Assembly: GCA_043812795.1 (NCBI GenBank)
Contig: JBDRLU010000054.1
Coordinates: 1-55,980 of the forward strand
DNA length: 55,980 nucleotides
Direction: 5' to 3'
Source of the DNA: JBDRLU01 sp043812795
Lineage (GTDB): Bacteria > Chloroflexota > Dehalococcoidia > Dehalococcoidales > UBA2162
In this document: one piece after another, positions 48,071 through 55,980 of the stretch
Numbering within the stretch: position 1 is the stretch's first letter
How the letters are laid out: each line of letters begins with the position of its first letter
Notes under the pieces: model-generated
Told to the model about the DNA's origin: nothing
Database searches by the model: none
The model's input: the letters and a program-made list of their open reading frames with translations, nothing else
Position numbers and translations under genes: made by a program

Positions 48071-49771
48071 ATGGACTCATATAAGAAGACTTTATCAAAA
48101 GACCTGGGCGATATGCTGGTCGAGGCTAAACTAATCACTCAAGAGCAGTTGCGACACGTGAAGGAACTCCAGACTAGAGAAGCTGAGAAGATAGAGCGAG
48201 TTCTCCTGAAAGAGCGGTTGATTACGCCGCAACAGCTTGCCTTTTTTAGTAGCCTCCAATTACGTGTTCCGTTCGTTAACATTAAGAAAGAGGGAGTACG
48301 GGCTAATGCCGTTGCCCTAATCCCCGAACCCGTTGCCAGAAAATATAATATTATTCCCGTAGACGTGACTGATAATACACTGGTTGTCGCCATGGAGGAC
48401 CCGCGGGACATCGAAGCTATCGAGGAACTGGCGGCCATAACGAGGAAACGAATCGAACCGGTGCTGAGTACTTCTCAGGATATCCAGGAAATGATTGACC
48501 TTAACTACCGGGTCGGCGGCGAGATTGAGGAGCAACTGAGCCAGATTCCGACCCGATACCAGAAAACAAGAGTCGCCGAAACACGAGTTTCGGCTGAGGC
48601 TATTGCTCAGGCGCCGGTAGTACGTGCCATTGACCTTCTTATCAAGCAGGCAGTAAGAGACCGGGCTTCTGATATCCACATCGAACCCCAGTTAGATAAG
48701 CTGCGTGTCCGTTACCGTATTGATGGTATCTTACATGAAATTATGTCCTTGCCGTTAAGCGTTCATCCGCCTTTACTCTCCCGTGTCAAAATAATGGCCG
48801 GGTTAAATATTGCGGAACGCCGCCGTCCGCAGGACGGTCAAATTACTTTCGATATGGGCGACCGTGATATTGATCTCCGGGTAGCTACCGCTAATACTGT
48901 GTACGGAGAAATGGTGGTATTGCGGATCCTGGACAAGAGCTTCGCCTTTTTACCGCTTCCGGATATCGGCTTTTTGCCGGATGCTTTACATCGTTACCAG
49001 CAAATGGTAAAGACTCCCTTCGGCATGGTGCTAATCAGCGGGCCGACTGGTTCGGGCAAAACTACCACCCTTTACGCTACCGTGAACCAGCTTGATGCTG
49101 TCGGACGTAACCTCATTACTATTGAAGACCCGGTCGAATACCGCTTTGCTAACATCAACCAGATGCAGACCAACGCGCCTGCCGGAGTCACTTTCGCGGC
49201 CGGGCTCCGGGCCTGTATGAGACTTGACCCTAACGTTATTCTTGTCGGGGAGATACGTGATGCCGAAACGGCCCAGATAGCTGTCCAGGCATCTTTGACC
49301 GGCCACCTGGTCCTTTCATCAGTCCATGCTAATGACACGGCAAGCGTTGTTTTCCGTATGATAGACTTGGGTATTGAACCCTTTCTGCTTTCCTCAGCCC
49401 TGGTCGGTATCACCGCCCAACGTATGGTGCGTCGTGTTTGTCCCTACTGTAGCCGGCCGAAAGAAGTCAGCCCTGACGAACAAACTGCCTACGAAGAAGA
49501 AATGGGGGAGAAACGCTCGGAATTCATGGTTGGTGCCGGTTGTAGCTTCTGTGCCAACACCGGCTATTTAGGCCGAACGGGTATTTTCGAAGTCATGATT
49601 ATGAGTGAAGCAATCCGGAGAATGGCGCTTGGCGGCGGCAATACCGACGATATTCGCAAGCAGGCCCAAAAAGAAGGAACAATCTCGCTATGGCGGGATG
49701 GCATGATGAAAGTCAAGATGGGTATTACCACTCCTTTTGAAGTTATTCGTAACGTTTTCTCTTTAGGTTAA
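48071..49771 (+). CDS. pilB: Type IV pilus assembly / type II secretion ATPase (PilB/GspE)
   Basis: 566 residues from the ATG at 48071 (GAGG five bases upstream); an in-frame GTG two codons earlier is less likely. N-terminal MshEN-type domain (about 1-150: GDMLVEAKLITQEQL, then QQLAFFSSLQLRVPFV). The motor domain has Walker A GPTGSGKTTTLYA, the Asp box LITIEDPVEY, Walker B VILVGEIRDAETAQ and a His box (TGHLVLSSVHAND). The tetracysteine zinc motif is CPYC and CSFCANTGY. It hydrolyses ATP to drive pilin polymerisation from the inner face of the membrane. It is followed by pilC after ten bases. Confidence 0.95.
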   Translation: MDSYKKTLSKDLGDMLVEAKLITQEQLRHVKELQTREAEKIERVLLKERLITPQQLAFFSSLQLRVPFVNIKKEGVRANAVALIPEPVARKYNIIPVDVTDNTLVVAMEDPRDIEAIEELAAITRKRIEPVLSTSQDIQEMIDLNYRVGGEIEEQLSQIPTRYQKTRVAETRVSAEAIAQAPVVRAIDLLIKQAVRDRASDIHIEPQLDKLRVRYRIDGILHEIMSLPLSVHPPLLSRVKIMAGLNIAERRRPQDGQITFDMGDRDIDLRVATANTVYGEMVVLRILDKSFAFLPLPDIGFLPDALHRYQQMVKTPFGMVLISGPTGSGKTTTLYATVNQLDAVGRNLITIEDPVEYRFANINQMQTNAPAGVTFAAGLRACMRLDPNVILVGEIRDAETAQIAVQASLTGHLVLSSVHANDTASVVFRMIDLGIEPFLLSSALVGITAQRMVRRVCPYCSRPKEVSPDEQTAYEEEMGEKRSEFMVGAGCSFCANTGYLGRTGIFEVMIMSEAIRRMALGGGNTDDIRKQAQKEGTISLWRDGMMKVKMGITTPFEVIRNVFSLG

Positions 49772-49781
49772 GGATAGAACA

Positions 49782-51041
49782 ATGGTGAGAGCTTCAGGAC
49801 AAGTAGCTACCAATCAGAAAAAGTTAGTCTCATATCGCTTCGTTGCCGCCACCGCCCAGGGAAAGTTGCGGAAAGGGACCCTTAAGGCTATTGGCGAAAT
49901 CGAGGCCGAGCGCCTTTTGATAAGACAGGGCTACCGTCCGGTAAGCGTCGAAGCGGTTCCCTCAATGTTCTCACTGGAAGAAGCACTGCCCAGCCTGTTC
50001 CAGGTTAAACCGCGTGAGGTAATCGTTTTTTCCCGCCAGATGGCTACACTGCTCCGTTCAGGTATTTCACTCATGCCGGCGTTGGAAATATTGCGAGAAC
50101 AGGTGACCACCAGCCGTGCCTTCAAGAAAATACTGGAATCCGTTCTGGACGATATTCGTTCCGGTGGTTCCTTCACGCAGGCAGTGGCCAAACACCCCAA
50201 GGTCTTCAGTGAAATTTACACCAGAACCATTGCAGTGGGCGAGCAATCGGGGGGCCTGGAAACAGTGTTGAACCGGATGGCTGATTACCTTGAGAAGCAG
50301 GGAGCGGTTGCCAAGAAGATCGGCGGGGCGCTAACCTACCCGCTGATGATACTCGGCCTTGGCGTTGTCGTCGGTATTGTCATGATGACTGTAGTTATGC
50401 CGCAAATGATGAGTCTCTTCAAGTCGGTGGATGTCGCCCTGCCCCTGCCGACAAGAATTCTCATTGGCACTAGTGACTTTTTGACTACACATCCACTCCA
50501 GCTTATCATTGTCGGAGTATTACTCGTCGCTGCCGTCCTCTGGCTGGTCAAACAACCGACCGGACGCCGCCTGCTTGACCGCGTTAAGCTCACCGCGCCT
50601 ATCATAGGAACGCCAACTCTTATGGGCGAACTGGCCCGTTTAAGCCGCACCATGTCCGTACTTATTGGTGCCGGCCTGAGCTTGCAGGAAATCATGGAGA
50701 CAATACCTCAATCCACCAACAACCGAGTCATGCGTGAGGCGCTGGGCCGTATCCGAGAGGGACTTATCTTAGGCGAAGGTCTCGCGGTCCCGATGTCGCG
50801 CAACGGTGACTTATTCCCGCCGCTCCTTGTCCAGATGGTAGCTGTCGGCGAAGAGAGTAACACCCTCGACTTTACTCTGGGGGTGGTGGCTGATTTTTAT
50901 GAGACCACCTCCGAAGAGAAAACGGCAGCACTGGTAGGGATGCTCGGCCCGGTAAGCACCATTTTCATTGCCATCGTGGTTGGCTTTGTGGCCATATCGG
51001 TGCTGATGCCGATGTACACCATTACCGGTGCTTTCGGTTAA
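49782..51041 (+). CDS. pilC: Type IV pilus inner-membrane platform protein (PilC/GspF)
   Basis: 419 residues with AAGGA before the ATG. Two tandem GspF domains (about 78-200 and 280-405) are visible: FSRQMATLLRSGISLMPALEIL and GELARLSRTMSVLIGAGLSLQEIM, each followed by membrane segments near 180-215, 235-260 and 385-415. An N-terminal region of about 65 residues carries the usual ...GKLRKGTLKAIGEIEAERLLIRQGY segment. It forms the platform on which PilB acts. Confidence 0.95.
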   Translation: MVRASGQVATNQKKLVSYRFVAATAQGKLRKGTLKAIGEIEAERLLIRQGYRPVSVEAVPSMFSLEEALPSLFQVKPREVIVFSRQMATLLRSGISLMPALEILREQVTTSRAFKKILESVLDDIRSGGSFTQAVAKHPKVFSEIYTRTIAVGEQSGGLETVLNRMADYLEKQGAVAKKIGGALTYPLMILGLGVVVGIVMMTVVMPQMMSLFKSVDVALPLPTRILIGTSDFLTTHPLQLIIVGVLLVAAVLWLVKQPTGRRLLDRVKLTAPIIGTPTLMGELARLSRTMSVLIGAGLSLQEIMETIPQSTNNRVMREALGRIREGLILGEGLAVPMSRNGDLFPPLLVQMVAVGEESNTLDFTLGVVADFYETTSEEKTAALVGMLGPVSTIFIAIVVGFVAISVLMPMYTITGAFG

Positions 51042-51068
51042 TGGAAAGAAATGCAGTAGGAGGTGCGT

Positions 51069-51182
51069 ATGGCAATATGGGAAAGCATATCCCGGCTACT
51101 GCTATTTATCGTAGTCATCATGTTCATAGAAATTATCGCAATAGGTATGGTTCTAGGTAGCCTATCAAGTTTGATGCCATAA
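51069..51182 (+). CDS. 37-residue single-helix membrane peptide
   Basis: GGAGG lies five bases before the ATG. The peptide begins MAIWESISR, then a hydrophobic helix of about 22 residues (LLLFIVVIMFIEIIAIGMVL), ending GSLSSLMP. It starts 28 bases after pilC and is too small for most gene finders. The good ribosome site and single clean membrane helix support expression. It could be a small subunit of the pilus machine or an assembly helper; no family recognised. Confidence 0.55.
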   Translation: MAIWESISRLLLFIVVIMFIEIIAIGMVLGSLSSLMP

Positions 51183-51195
51183 AGAAGTAATAATA

Positions 51196-51227
51196 TCATC
51201 GCGAAGAGTCGCGATTCTTCGCAATGA
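51196..51227. repeat. Short palindromic repeat related to the GTCATTGCGAG family
   Basis: TCATCGCGAAGA and TCTTCGCAATGA arms around a short centre, between the small peptide and the first prepilin gene. Its outer ends resemble those of the element at 29312-29410. It could also weaken transcription into the prepilin genes. Confidence 0.5.
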
Positions 51228-51251
51228 CATTAATTCAAGGTCAATTATGGA

Positions 51252-51683
51252 ATGCTGAAAAAAAAATTTATCTTTCTTCAGGAGCAAATGGGCTTCACCC
51301 TGATAGAAGTCCTGATTAGCGTGGTTATCATCGCTGCCATCGGTCTCGGATTAAACAGGGCTCTTTTTACGAATGCCAGGGCAAGACAGGTTCTCGATGA
51401 GAAGGTACAAGCAACCAACCTGGTAACTAATTACCTCGAGGGCATCAGGCAGTTGCCCTACTCTGACAATGCCAGTCCCTACGTTAGTGTCAGCAACAGC
51501 ATCGTCAAACCACCCCAATACATTGTAGCTATGGATATTGCCTATTCCCCCGACGGAGTTAACTGGGCAACGGATAACAATAACGGCGCCTACAAGCTCC
51601 AGAAAATCAGAATATCGGTATCGCGGGAGGGAGGCAAACCGGTCTTATCAAGCTGCACCTTCAAGTCGCCAAGGACGAAGTAA
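51252..51683 (+). CDS. Type IV prepilin-like protein (PilV/GspI-like minor pilin)
   Basis: 143 residues. A short leader ending in Gly precedes the prepilin cleavage motif GFTLIEVLISVVIIAAIGLGLNR (G at residue 14, Phe +1, Glu +5), then the hydrophobic helix that packs in the pilus core. The globular part is beta-rich. The Glu at +5 supports a minor pilin or pseudopilin. No prepilin peptidase is encoded in the window. The ribosome site is weak. It ends at a TAATG junction with the next prepilin. Confidence 0.88.
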   Translation: MLKKKFIFLQEQMGFTLIEVLISVVIIAAIGLGLNRALFTNARARQVLDEKVQATNLVTNYLEGIRQLPYSDNASPYVSVSNSIVKPPQYIVAMDIAYSPDGVNWATDNNNGAYKLQKIRISVSREGGKPVLSSCTFKSPRTK

Positions 51684-52177
51684 TGAGAGTGAAGGGATTC
51701 ACCCTGGTCGAATTGTTGGCAGCTCTGGCAATATTGAGTGTGGTACTGATGGTCATCGTGCAAATCATCTACTCAATCATGATAACTAATGCCAGCGGCA
51801 ACAGGCAGGTAGTGGCGCTGACAGACATCAACCGGGCATCCTTGGCAATCAAGAATGACCTGCTGATGGCACAGATAACAGACCTCGTAGACGGTGTGCC
51901 TAAAAGCTCAGCCAACCTGACTTGGTATGACTACACATCAAGTTTTGACACTACCTTTGGGACTATGCATTCCGCTAGCTATAGCCTGGCAGGTAGGGAA
52001 CTACGGCGTACCTATGACGGTGTGGTAAGCATTGTCGGCCGGAATGTCGTCTCCATCAGCTTTACCCGGAACGGTAACGATGTCACCGTCGTCATTTCTA
52101 CCGGCAATACCATCCCGGCATCAGGAGTTGAGACCCTTAAATTTAGCGTCCACATGCGTCCTGAGGAGGTACAGTGA
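51683..52177 (+). CDS. Type IV prepilin-like protein (PilW/GspJ-like minor pilin)
   Basis: 164 residues with a very short leader (MRVKG) and the motif GFTLVELLAALAILSVVLMVIVQ. The remainder is a beta-rich globular domain (ASYSLAGRELRRTYDG..., VVSISFTRNGNDVTVVIS), as in PilW/GspJ minor pilins. Its start overlaps the stop of the previous gene by one base, and its end overlaps the next start by four (GTGA), so three minor-pilin genes are translated together. Confidence 0.88.
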   Translation: MRVKGFTLVELLAALAILSVVLMVIVQIIYSIMITNASGNRQVVALTDINRASLAIKNDLLMAQITDLVDGVPKSSANLTWYDYTSSFDTTFGTMHSASYSLAGRELRRTYDGVVSIVGRNVVSISFTRNGNDVTVVISTGNTIPASGVETLKFSVHMRPEEVQ

Positions 52178-53520
52178 AGAGAAAAAGACAGTCCGGACAG
52201 GTCTTTATCCTCACTCTAATTTTACTGGCAATAGGAGCGATTGTGGTCATCCCGTCACTCCAGCTCACTCAGAATGCTCTCAGGAACAGTCCGATTATCA
52301 CCAGCCGGGCCAACGATTTTTACGCCGCTGATGCTGCCCAGGAGTATGTCATGTGGAAGCTATTATACACCAGCTATATCAGCAGTTTCACGTATGACGG
52401 TCAGGAAGACAATTTTACCGTGGATGTTTGCGCAACGCCGGTAAATGTCAGTGTCACCATGCGAGCGTTAGCTACCTTCAAAGGGGTCACACTGGTAGGT
52501 AATACCCCAATAAAACCAACAAAGACCGTAACGCCAAATACTAACCCTGGCGGTGCCATCCTGACTTACACGATAAGACTGGAGCAGATAAGCAGCAACA
52601 CTTCTCAGGGATTGGACGCCGTTTACGATATCTTGCCCGCTGATTTCGCAGCCGGCGATTACATACCTGGCAGCAGCCAGTTGAGTGTGGATGGTGGGCC
52701 TTGGACGGTTATTGGCAACCCCTTAATTGAATCGTTCGGTGGTGTCGAGCGTCTGCGGTGGCCGGCATCAGGTAGCTTCGCCTCGCCCATACGGGACTTC
52801 ACCGGTGGCCAGGTGAAAGAGATTAAATTCCAGATGGCTTCAAGCAGTTTGAAGAACAATAAAACCTACTATAACTGGGTGGTTCTGAAACCGTGGAATA
52901 CCCTCAGCGGTGCTATCGCCAAAATTGTCACTGGTACCGGGGCGACCCCGCAGGGTGGGCTGGTCTCTGTTAATATGACGGTTACGCCTAACTTCGTCCC
53001 GCCTGGCGTGCCGACAGTTATCACATATACTATCCAAATAACAAACCAGCAGGGTTCTACCGATCAGATTCAGGTGGTAGATGACTTTCTGCCCCCGGGG
53101 TTTGAATATTATGGACCAACGACTGGAATGACAACGATCGACCCCGTGGAGATTTATGGACTTGTCAACGGTGTCTACCGCTGGAAGCTGGAGTGGACAA
53201 AGCTACAGTTTCCCGGAGGGAATGACATTTCTATTGCTGCTGGTGAGACAAAGACCATGACCTTCAAGGGCATCACCTCAGAAAATGTATCCGGTAGTTA
53301 CTACAATGAACTCACCGTTCAGACTAAAAACCCTGTACCGGCCGAATTTTCCACCCTCGGGCTTACTTATCAAGACTTTAACAGCGGCTATACCTGGAAC
53401 AGCGCCCCGGTCATCGTGCCCGCTTACGATACCAGCACTACTTCCGGGGACGTAACCACCGATACTAATCTAGCTGTCACGTCATACGGCGTGGCAATCA
53501 GCTCATATCAGGTGAGATAG
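52174..53520 (+). CDS. PilX-like protein with DUF11-type adhesin repeats
   Basis: 448 residues, GTG start with GAGG upstream. Residues 1-60 match the N-terminus of PilX-type minor pilins (RQSGQVFILTLILLAIGAIVVIP, then ADAAQEY). Two DUF11-like repeats follow (about 110-220 and 268-375), with segments such as NPGGAILTYTIRLEQIS, DILPADFAAGDYIPGS and PTVITYTIQITNQQGSTDQIQVVDDFLPPGFEYYG. DUF11 domains occur in surface adhesins. A PilX-like tip fused to adhesin repeats would put a binding module at the pilus tip; the fusion is seen, the role inferred. Confidence 0.75.
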   Translation: MKRKRQSGQVFILTLILLAIGAIVVIPSLQLTQNALRNSPIITSRANDFYAADAAQEYVMWKLLYTSYISSFTYDGQEDNFTVDVCATPVNVSVTMRALATFKGVTLVGNTPIKPTKTVTPNTNPGGAILTYTIRLEQISSNTSQGLDAVYDILPADFAAGDYIPGSSQLSVDGGPWTVIGNPLIESFGGVERLRWPASGSFASPIRDFTGGQVKEIKFQMASSSLKNNKTYYNWVVLKPWNTLSGAIAKIVTGTGATPQGGLVSVNMTVTPNFVPPGVPTVITYTIQITNQQGSTDQIQVVDDFLPPGFEYYGPTTGMTTIDPVEIYGLVNGVYRWKLEWTKLQFPGGNDISIAAGETKTMTFKGITSENVSGSYYNELTVQTKNPVPAEFSTLGLTYQDFNSGYTWNSAPVIVPAYDTSTTSGDVTTDTNLAVTSYGVAISSYQVR

Positions 53521-53535
53521 AGCTAGTATAGTTGG

Positions 53536-53544
53536 TGCTATAAT
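53536..53544 (+). promoter_or_regulatory. Extended -10 promoter inside the pilus cluster
   Basis: TGCTATAAT (53536-53544), a perfect extended -10 element, without a good -35. It lies 75 bases before the gene at 53619 and could start a second transcript. Confidence 0.4.
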
Positions 53545-53618
53545 AGTGATAAAGTAAAGCCGTAATTCTAACTCTAAATACTAAACATCCAGGATTCTAC
53601 TTATAAGGAGCTGGGAAG

Positions 53619-54008
53619 ATGGACAAGGAAATTAGCGAGGATTCCAAGCATGTTGACCCGGAAATAGAAAAGACGGCTGCCCAGCGCGCCCATGACCGGG
53701 CAATGGCAGCCCGCTGGGACCTGGATGTTGCTGTTTTTCTCTTTGCTATTTTAATCATCGTCATTATTCTGCTGTTTCAGGGCATCGGCATTGGCGTTGT
53801 TGCGCCGGTAGCCCTCTTTGGACTGGTCATGGTATGGTATGTCGGTTGGCGACGAGGACAGCAACTCTACATGCGTTTTTACGAAGAAGAAATGGCCAGA
53901 CTGGAGCGCGAACAAATAAGAACAATTGAGAAAAAACTAGGTGAAAAGACTATTGAAGAGACCATTGAAGAAAGAGTGCAACGGGCACTACGCGAAAGAT
54001 GGAAGTAG
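53619..54008 (+). CDS. Small membrane protein of the pilus cluster, unknown function
   Basis: 129 residues with AAGGAG before the ATG. A polar N-terminus (1-32) is followed by two adjacent membrane helices (about 36-57 and 59-76: VAVFLFAILIIVIILLF, then VVAPVALFGLVMVWYVGW). A Glu/Arg-rich C-terminal coiled coil ends the protein (about 85-129). Both ends are probably cytoplasmic. Such helix-coil proteins can scaffold membrane complexes. No family recognised. Confidence 0.7.
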   Translation: MDKEISEDSKHVDPEIEKTAAQRAHDRAMAARWDLDVAVFLFAILIIVIILLFQGIGIGVVAPVALFGLVMVWYVGWRRGQQLYMRFYEEEMARLEREQIRTIEKKLGEKTIEETIEERVQRALRERWK

Positions 54009-54052
54009 TTGAGAGAGGTGGGTTAAGGTAACGACCAGCTCTTAGGAATGAG

Positions 54053-55039
54053 ATGGAATTACTGCAAAATCTGCTGACCCGGTTTCGCCGCACCGCAGTC
54101 CTTCTCCTCGTTGGTATCATTTTGATAACCTATATCAGCTTCGGTGTCGTCTATTTACAGCAGCAAACCCAACAAGCAACTTACGTTAAGGAAATCGCCC
54201 GGCTAACAGCCGTGCTTGCCCGCCCTCCGGCCAGCGTTGAAGAATTAAAAGCCGAATATGATAACGTAACCAAGGCACTGGTGCCAATAAGCGAGCGGGC
54301 TGCCTTTGATATCATTGTCGGTATCGCCAAAGAGAGTGGTATCGATACTACACAGGAATACGGTAAGTTTACCATCCCTCCGGCAGTAATCGGTAAGGTT
54401 AAAGTCGGCGATAGTGCTTATGAAACGCTGACTTTTAACAGTATCCATGTTCAGGGTGAATATGATAAAGTGCTGGCTTTTCTCACTGACCTGGATACAG
54501 GCCAAACATTGCCTAATATGGTACTCAAGAGTGTTCGTACTTTTGATGAGGAAATTACTTTCAGCGGCGAGGAAGGAGAGAAGCGGGCCGAGTTCCGCGC
54601 TGTGCAGGATGCCGTGCTCAAGATGATGGAGGATAACCGCCTTCAGACGATTCCCAACCCGATAAACCGCGCCCGGGGCACAGCCACCAATTACATGGGT
54701 GACGATAATACAACGCAGTTAGTTATTGAAGGTTTCCCCGATATCACGATTACAGCCGCCGAAAAAGGATTTACCGGAGAGAATACTACGCCGAAGGGTG
54801 GCTATGTTCTCTATAGGCATGATCGAATTAACACGGATAATACCACCCTTTTCACAACGATGAACTATTATCCTACACTCAAAACAAAATATTATTATAC
54901 CTGCGAATCGAATGGCCTGGTGCGCCAATTTGACGGACCGGTGGTGGTGCTGGCTAAAGAACAAATCGGCATGGACGCGAAAACCTTGGAAACTATTGCC
55001 ACAGTAACAGTTGATATCTACACCAAACCACGGACTTAA
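54053..55039 (+). CDS. PilO/PilN-like inner-membrane protein (by topology and position)
   Basis: 328 residues with AGGA five bases before the ATG. A cytoplasmic basic start (LLTRFRRT) is followed by one membrane helix (about 15-35), a coiled coil (about 38-75) and an extracytoplasmic alpha/beta domain (about 80-185: VGIAKESGI..., FNSIHVQGEYDKVLAFLTDLDTG). This is the layout of PilO, with the typical ...V.GeYd.v..Fl..Le pattern. About 200-328 are extra sequence not usual in PilO. It is encoded just before a PilM-like protein, its expected cytoplasmic partner. Confidence 0.6.
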   Translation: MELLQNLLTRFRRTAVLLLVGIILITYISFGVVYLQQQTQQATYVKEIARLTAVLARPPASVEELKAEYDNVTKALVPISERAAFDIIVGIAKESGIDTTQEYGKFTIPPAVIGKVKVGDSAYETLTFNSIHVQGEYDKVLAFLTDLDTGQTLPNMVLKSVRTFDEEITFSGEEGEKRAEFRAVQDAVLKMMEDNRLQTIPNPINRARGTATNYMGDDNTTQLVIEGFPDITITAAEKGFTGENTTPKGGYVLYRHDRINTDNTTLFTTMNYYPTLKTKYYYTCESNGLVRQFDGPVVVLAKEQIGMDAKTLETIATVTVDIYTKPRT

Positions 55040-55066
55040 GTTAGATAATAAGGGAGATACCTGCAT

Positions 55067-55980
55067 TTGGTCAATAAAATACTGACTATCGAAATTAATA
55101 ACGGTGACATAAGACTCCTTGAAATTGAAGGGAACAGGATAATGCGGTGGGCAAGCCAGCCACTGGCACCAAGCGTGTTTCACGAGGGCGTAGTGGTGGA
55201 CCGGCCGGCTTTAACCGAAGCCCTGCGCCAGCTAATGGTCTCAAGCGGAGCCAGAGGCGGTAATGTTATTTGTAGCATCAGCGGACTTTATTCCCTGAGC
55301 CGCACACTTACGGTACATACCGTGGCTGGGGAAATACCGACCCAGCAGACGGTGGTGGACACAGCCAGAGAGATAATGCCTGTATCTGAGGAAGAGCAAT
55401 ACATTTCATGGCAGACTCTTGCTACCAGCGAAAGTGGATACCTGGTGCTGCTCATCGGTGTGCCCCGTGAAATGATTGACAATGAGGTACTGGCTTTGAA
55501 GGCGGCTAACCTTAATCCACGCCAGCTGGACCTTAAACCGATGGCACTGGCTAGAGCCGTTAACCGGCAGCAAGCCTTGATTTTGAATATCGGGCCTTCT
55601 ACCCTGGATATCGTGATTGTGGCTAATGGGCTGACTGAAATCATGCGCACGACTACCTGGCAGTCAGACGGGCTTTCCCCCGAAGAGAATATCGAGTCTC
55701 TGGAAACAGCCCTGGAGCTTACTGTAGGTTTTTACGATTCACATCACCCCGGCTTTCCCCTCGACCTGTCCACGCCTCTTTTCGTCACTGGACCAATGTC
55801 AGGTGATGCCACCCTCGTTAATGGACTTCGGGATAGATTAAACTATTCGTTTGAGGAGCTAATCCCACCTTTCGAGTGTCCACCCTACTTTCCAGCGGCC
55901 CAATATGCCGTAAATATCGGGCTAGCTTTGAAAGGGACAACACCATCACCGAAGAGTCCAGAATCAGGCACTATCTTAAT
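55067..55980 (+). CDS. PilM-like actin-fold protein (truncated by the window end)
   Basis: The frame opens at TTG 55067 (GGGAG ten bases upstream) and stays open to the window edge, 304 residues seen. PilM is an actin/FtsA-like cytoplasmic protein that binds the PilN tail. The start (ILTIEINNGDIRLLEIEGNRI) is a phosphate-1-like strand pair. A segment of about 70 residues (ALRQLMVSSGARGGNVICSISG) fits the PilM domain with the usual ISG, and ALILNIGPSTLDIVIVANG near residue 175 is the phosphate-2-like motif with Gly/Asp changed, so ATP binding may be weak. Here pilM follows the PilO-like gene, the reverse of the common pilMNO order. Confidence 0.7.
   Translation, partial: MVNKILTIEINNGDIRLLEIEGNRIMRWASQPLAPSVFHEGVVVDRPALTEALRQLMVSSGARGGNVICSISGLYSLSRTLTVHTVAGEIPTQQTVVDTAREIMPVSEEEQYISWQTLATSESGYLVLLIGVPREMIDNEVLALKAANLNPRQLDLKPMALARAVNRQQALILNIGPSTLDIVIVANGLTEIMRTTTWQSDGLSPEENIESLETALELTVGFYDSHHPGFPLDLSTPLFVTGPMSGDATLVNGLRDRLNYSFEELIPPFECPPYFPAAQYAVNIGLALKGTTPSPKSPESGTIL

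Noticed and set aside
1..55980. tRNA, rRNA genes and CRISPR arrays
   Set aside because: No cloverleaf with a CCA-adjacent acceptor stem, no rRNA core sequence and no regularly spaced direct repeats were seen.

Overview
The window looks like chromosome of a Chloroflexota bacterium of the class Dehalococcoidia, probably an uncultured sediment or subsurface relative of Dehalococcoides. The reasons are: the block rpsB-tsf-pyrH-frr-uppS-cdsA-dxr-rseP-ispG-proS running without outer-membrane (bam/lpx) genes; a very short EF-Ts; a threonyl-tRNA synthetase lacking the TGS domain; an NrpR-type (DUF128) regulator better known from archaea; and an archaeal-style winged-helix regulator. This placement is inference from gene content, not from a search. 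I found no tRNA, rRNA or CRISPR array.

Layout. 1-1699 (-): 5' part of a membrane PAS sensor kinase with a long leader. 2.3-4.7 kb: a small unknown protein and a surface-anchored Ig-repeat protein. 4.8-8.0 kb (-): a two-subunit CoA-transferase, then an FNT-family anion channel and a small protein that is a free-standing copy of the channel's C-terminal domain. 8.2-12.2 kb (+): a NarL/NarX-like two-component pair, an M48 protease and a zinc-ribbon protein. 12.3-15.0 kb: a universal stress protein gene split in two by a 2.28-kb insert that carries a cobalamin-type acyl-CoA mutase and the tail of a probable serine recombinase. 15.2-20.8 kb (-): an FMN glutamate-synthase-like protein, hisF with nrpR, and an OmpR-type two-component pair.

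21.0-31.2 kb (+) is the conserved translation, nucleotide, lipid and isoprenoid block ending in proS. It converges on thrS-infC-rpmI-rplT-pheS-pheT (37.8-31.2 kb, -), where infC starts at a rare ATA codon. 38.3-39.4 kb (+) holds two ferritin-like proteins. 39.5-43.2 kb (-) holds a membrane sensor kinase with two response regulators, one ending in an unfamiliar output domain. 43.4-45.6 kb (-) is a translationally coupled pair, a GH3-like acyl-adenylating enzyme and an ICMT-like membrane protein. 45.7-46.4 kb (-) holds two small regulators.

46.7 kb to the right edge (+) is a type IV pilus / type II secretion-like cluster: a coiled-coil protein, PilB, PilC, a 37-residue membrane peptide, two prepilins, a PilX-like protein with DUF11-type repeats, a small membrane protein, a PilO-like protein and a PilM-like protein cut by the window end.

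The most interesting items are: (1) the integrated element in the usp gene, whose two ends rebuild an attP-like inverted repeat around a 5-bp core; (2) the FNT channel with a C-terminal domain duplicated as a separate small protein in the same operon; (3) the REC protein with an uncharacterised C-terminal domain; and (4) the AACGGCAA palindrome at the nrpR-hisF promoter. Promoters were called by eye from -35/-10 matches and are predictions.
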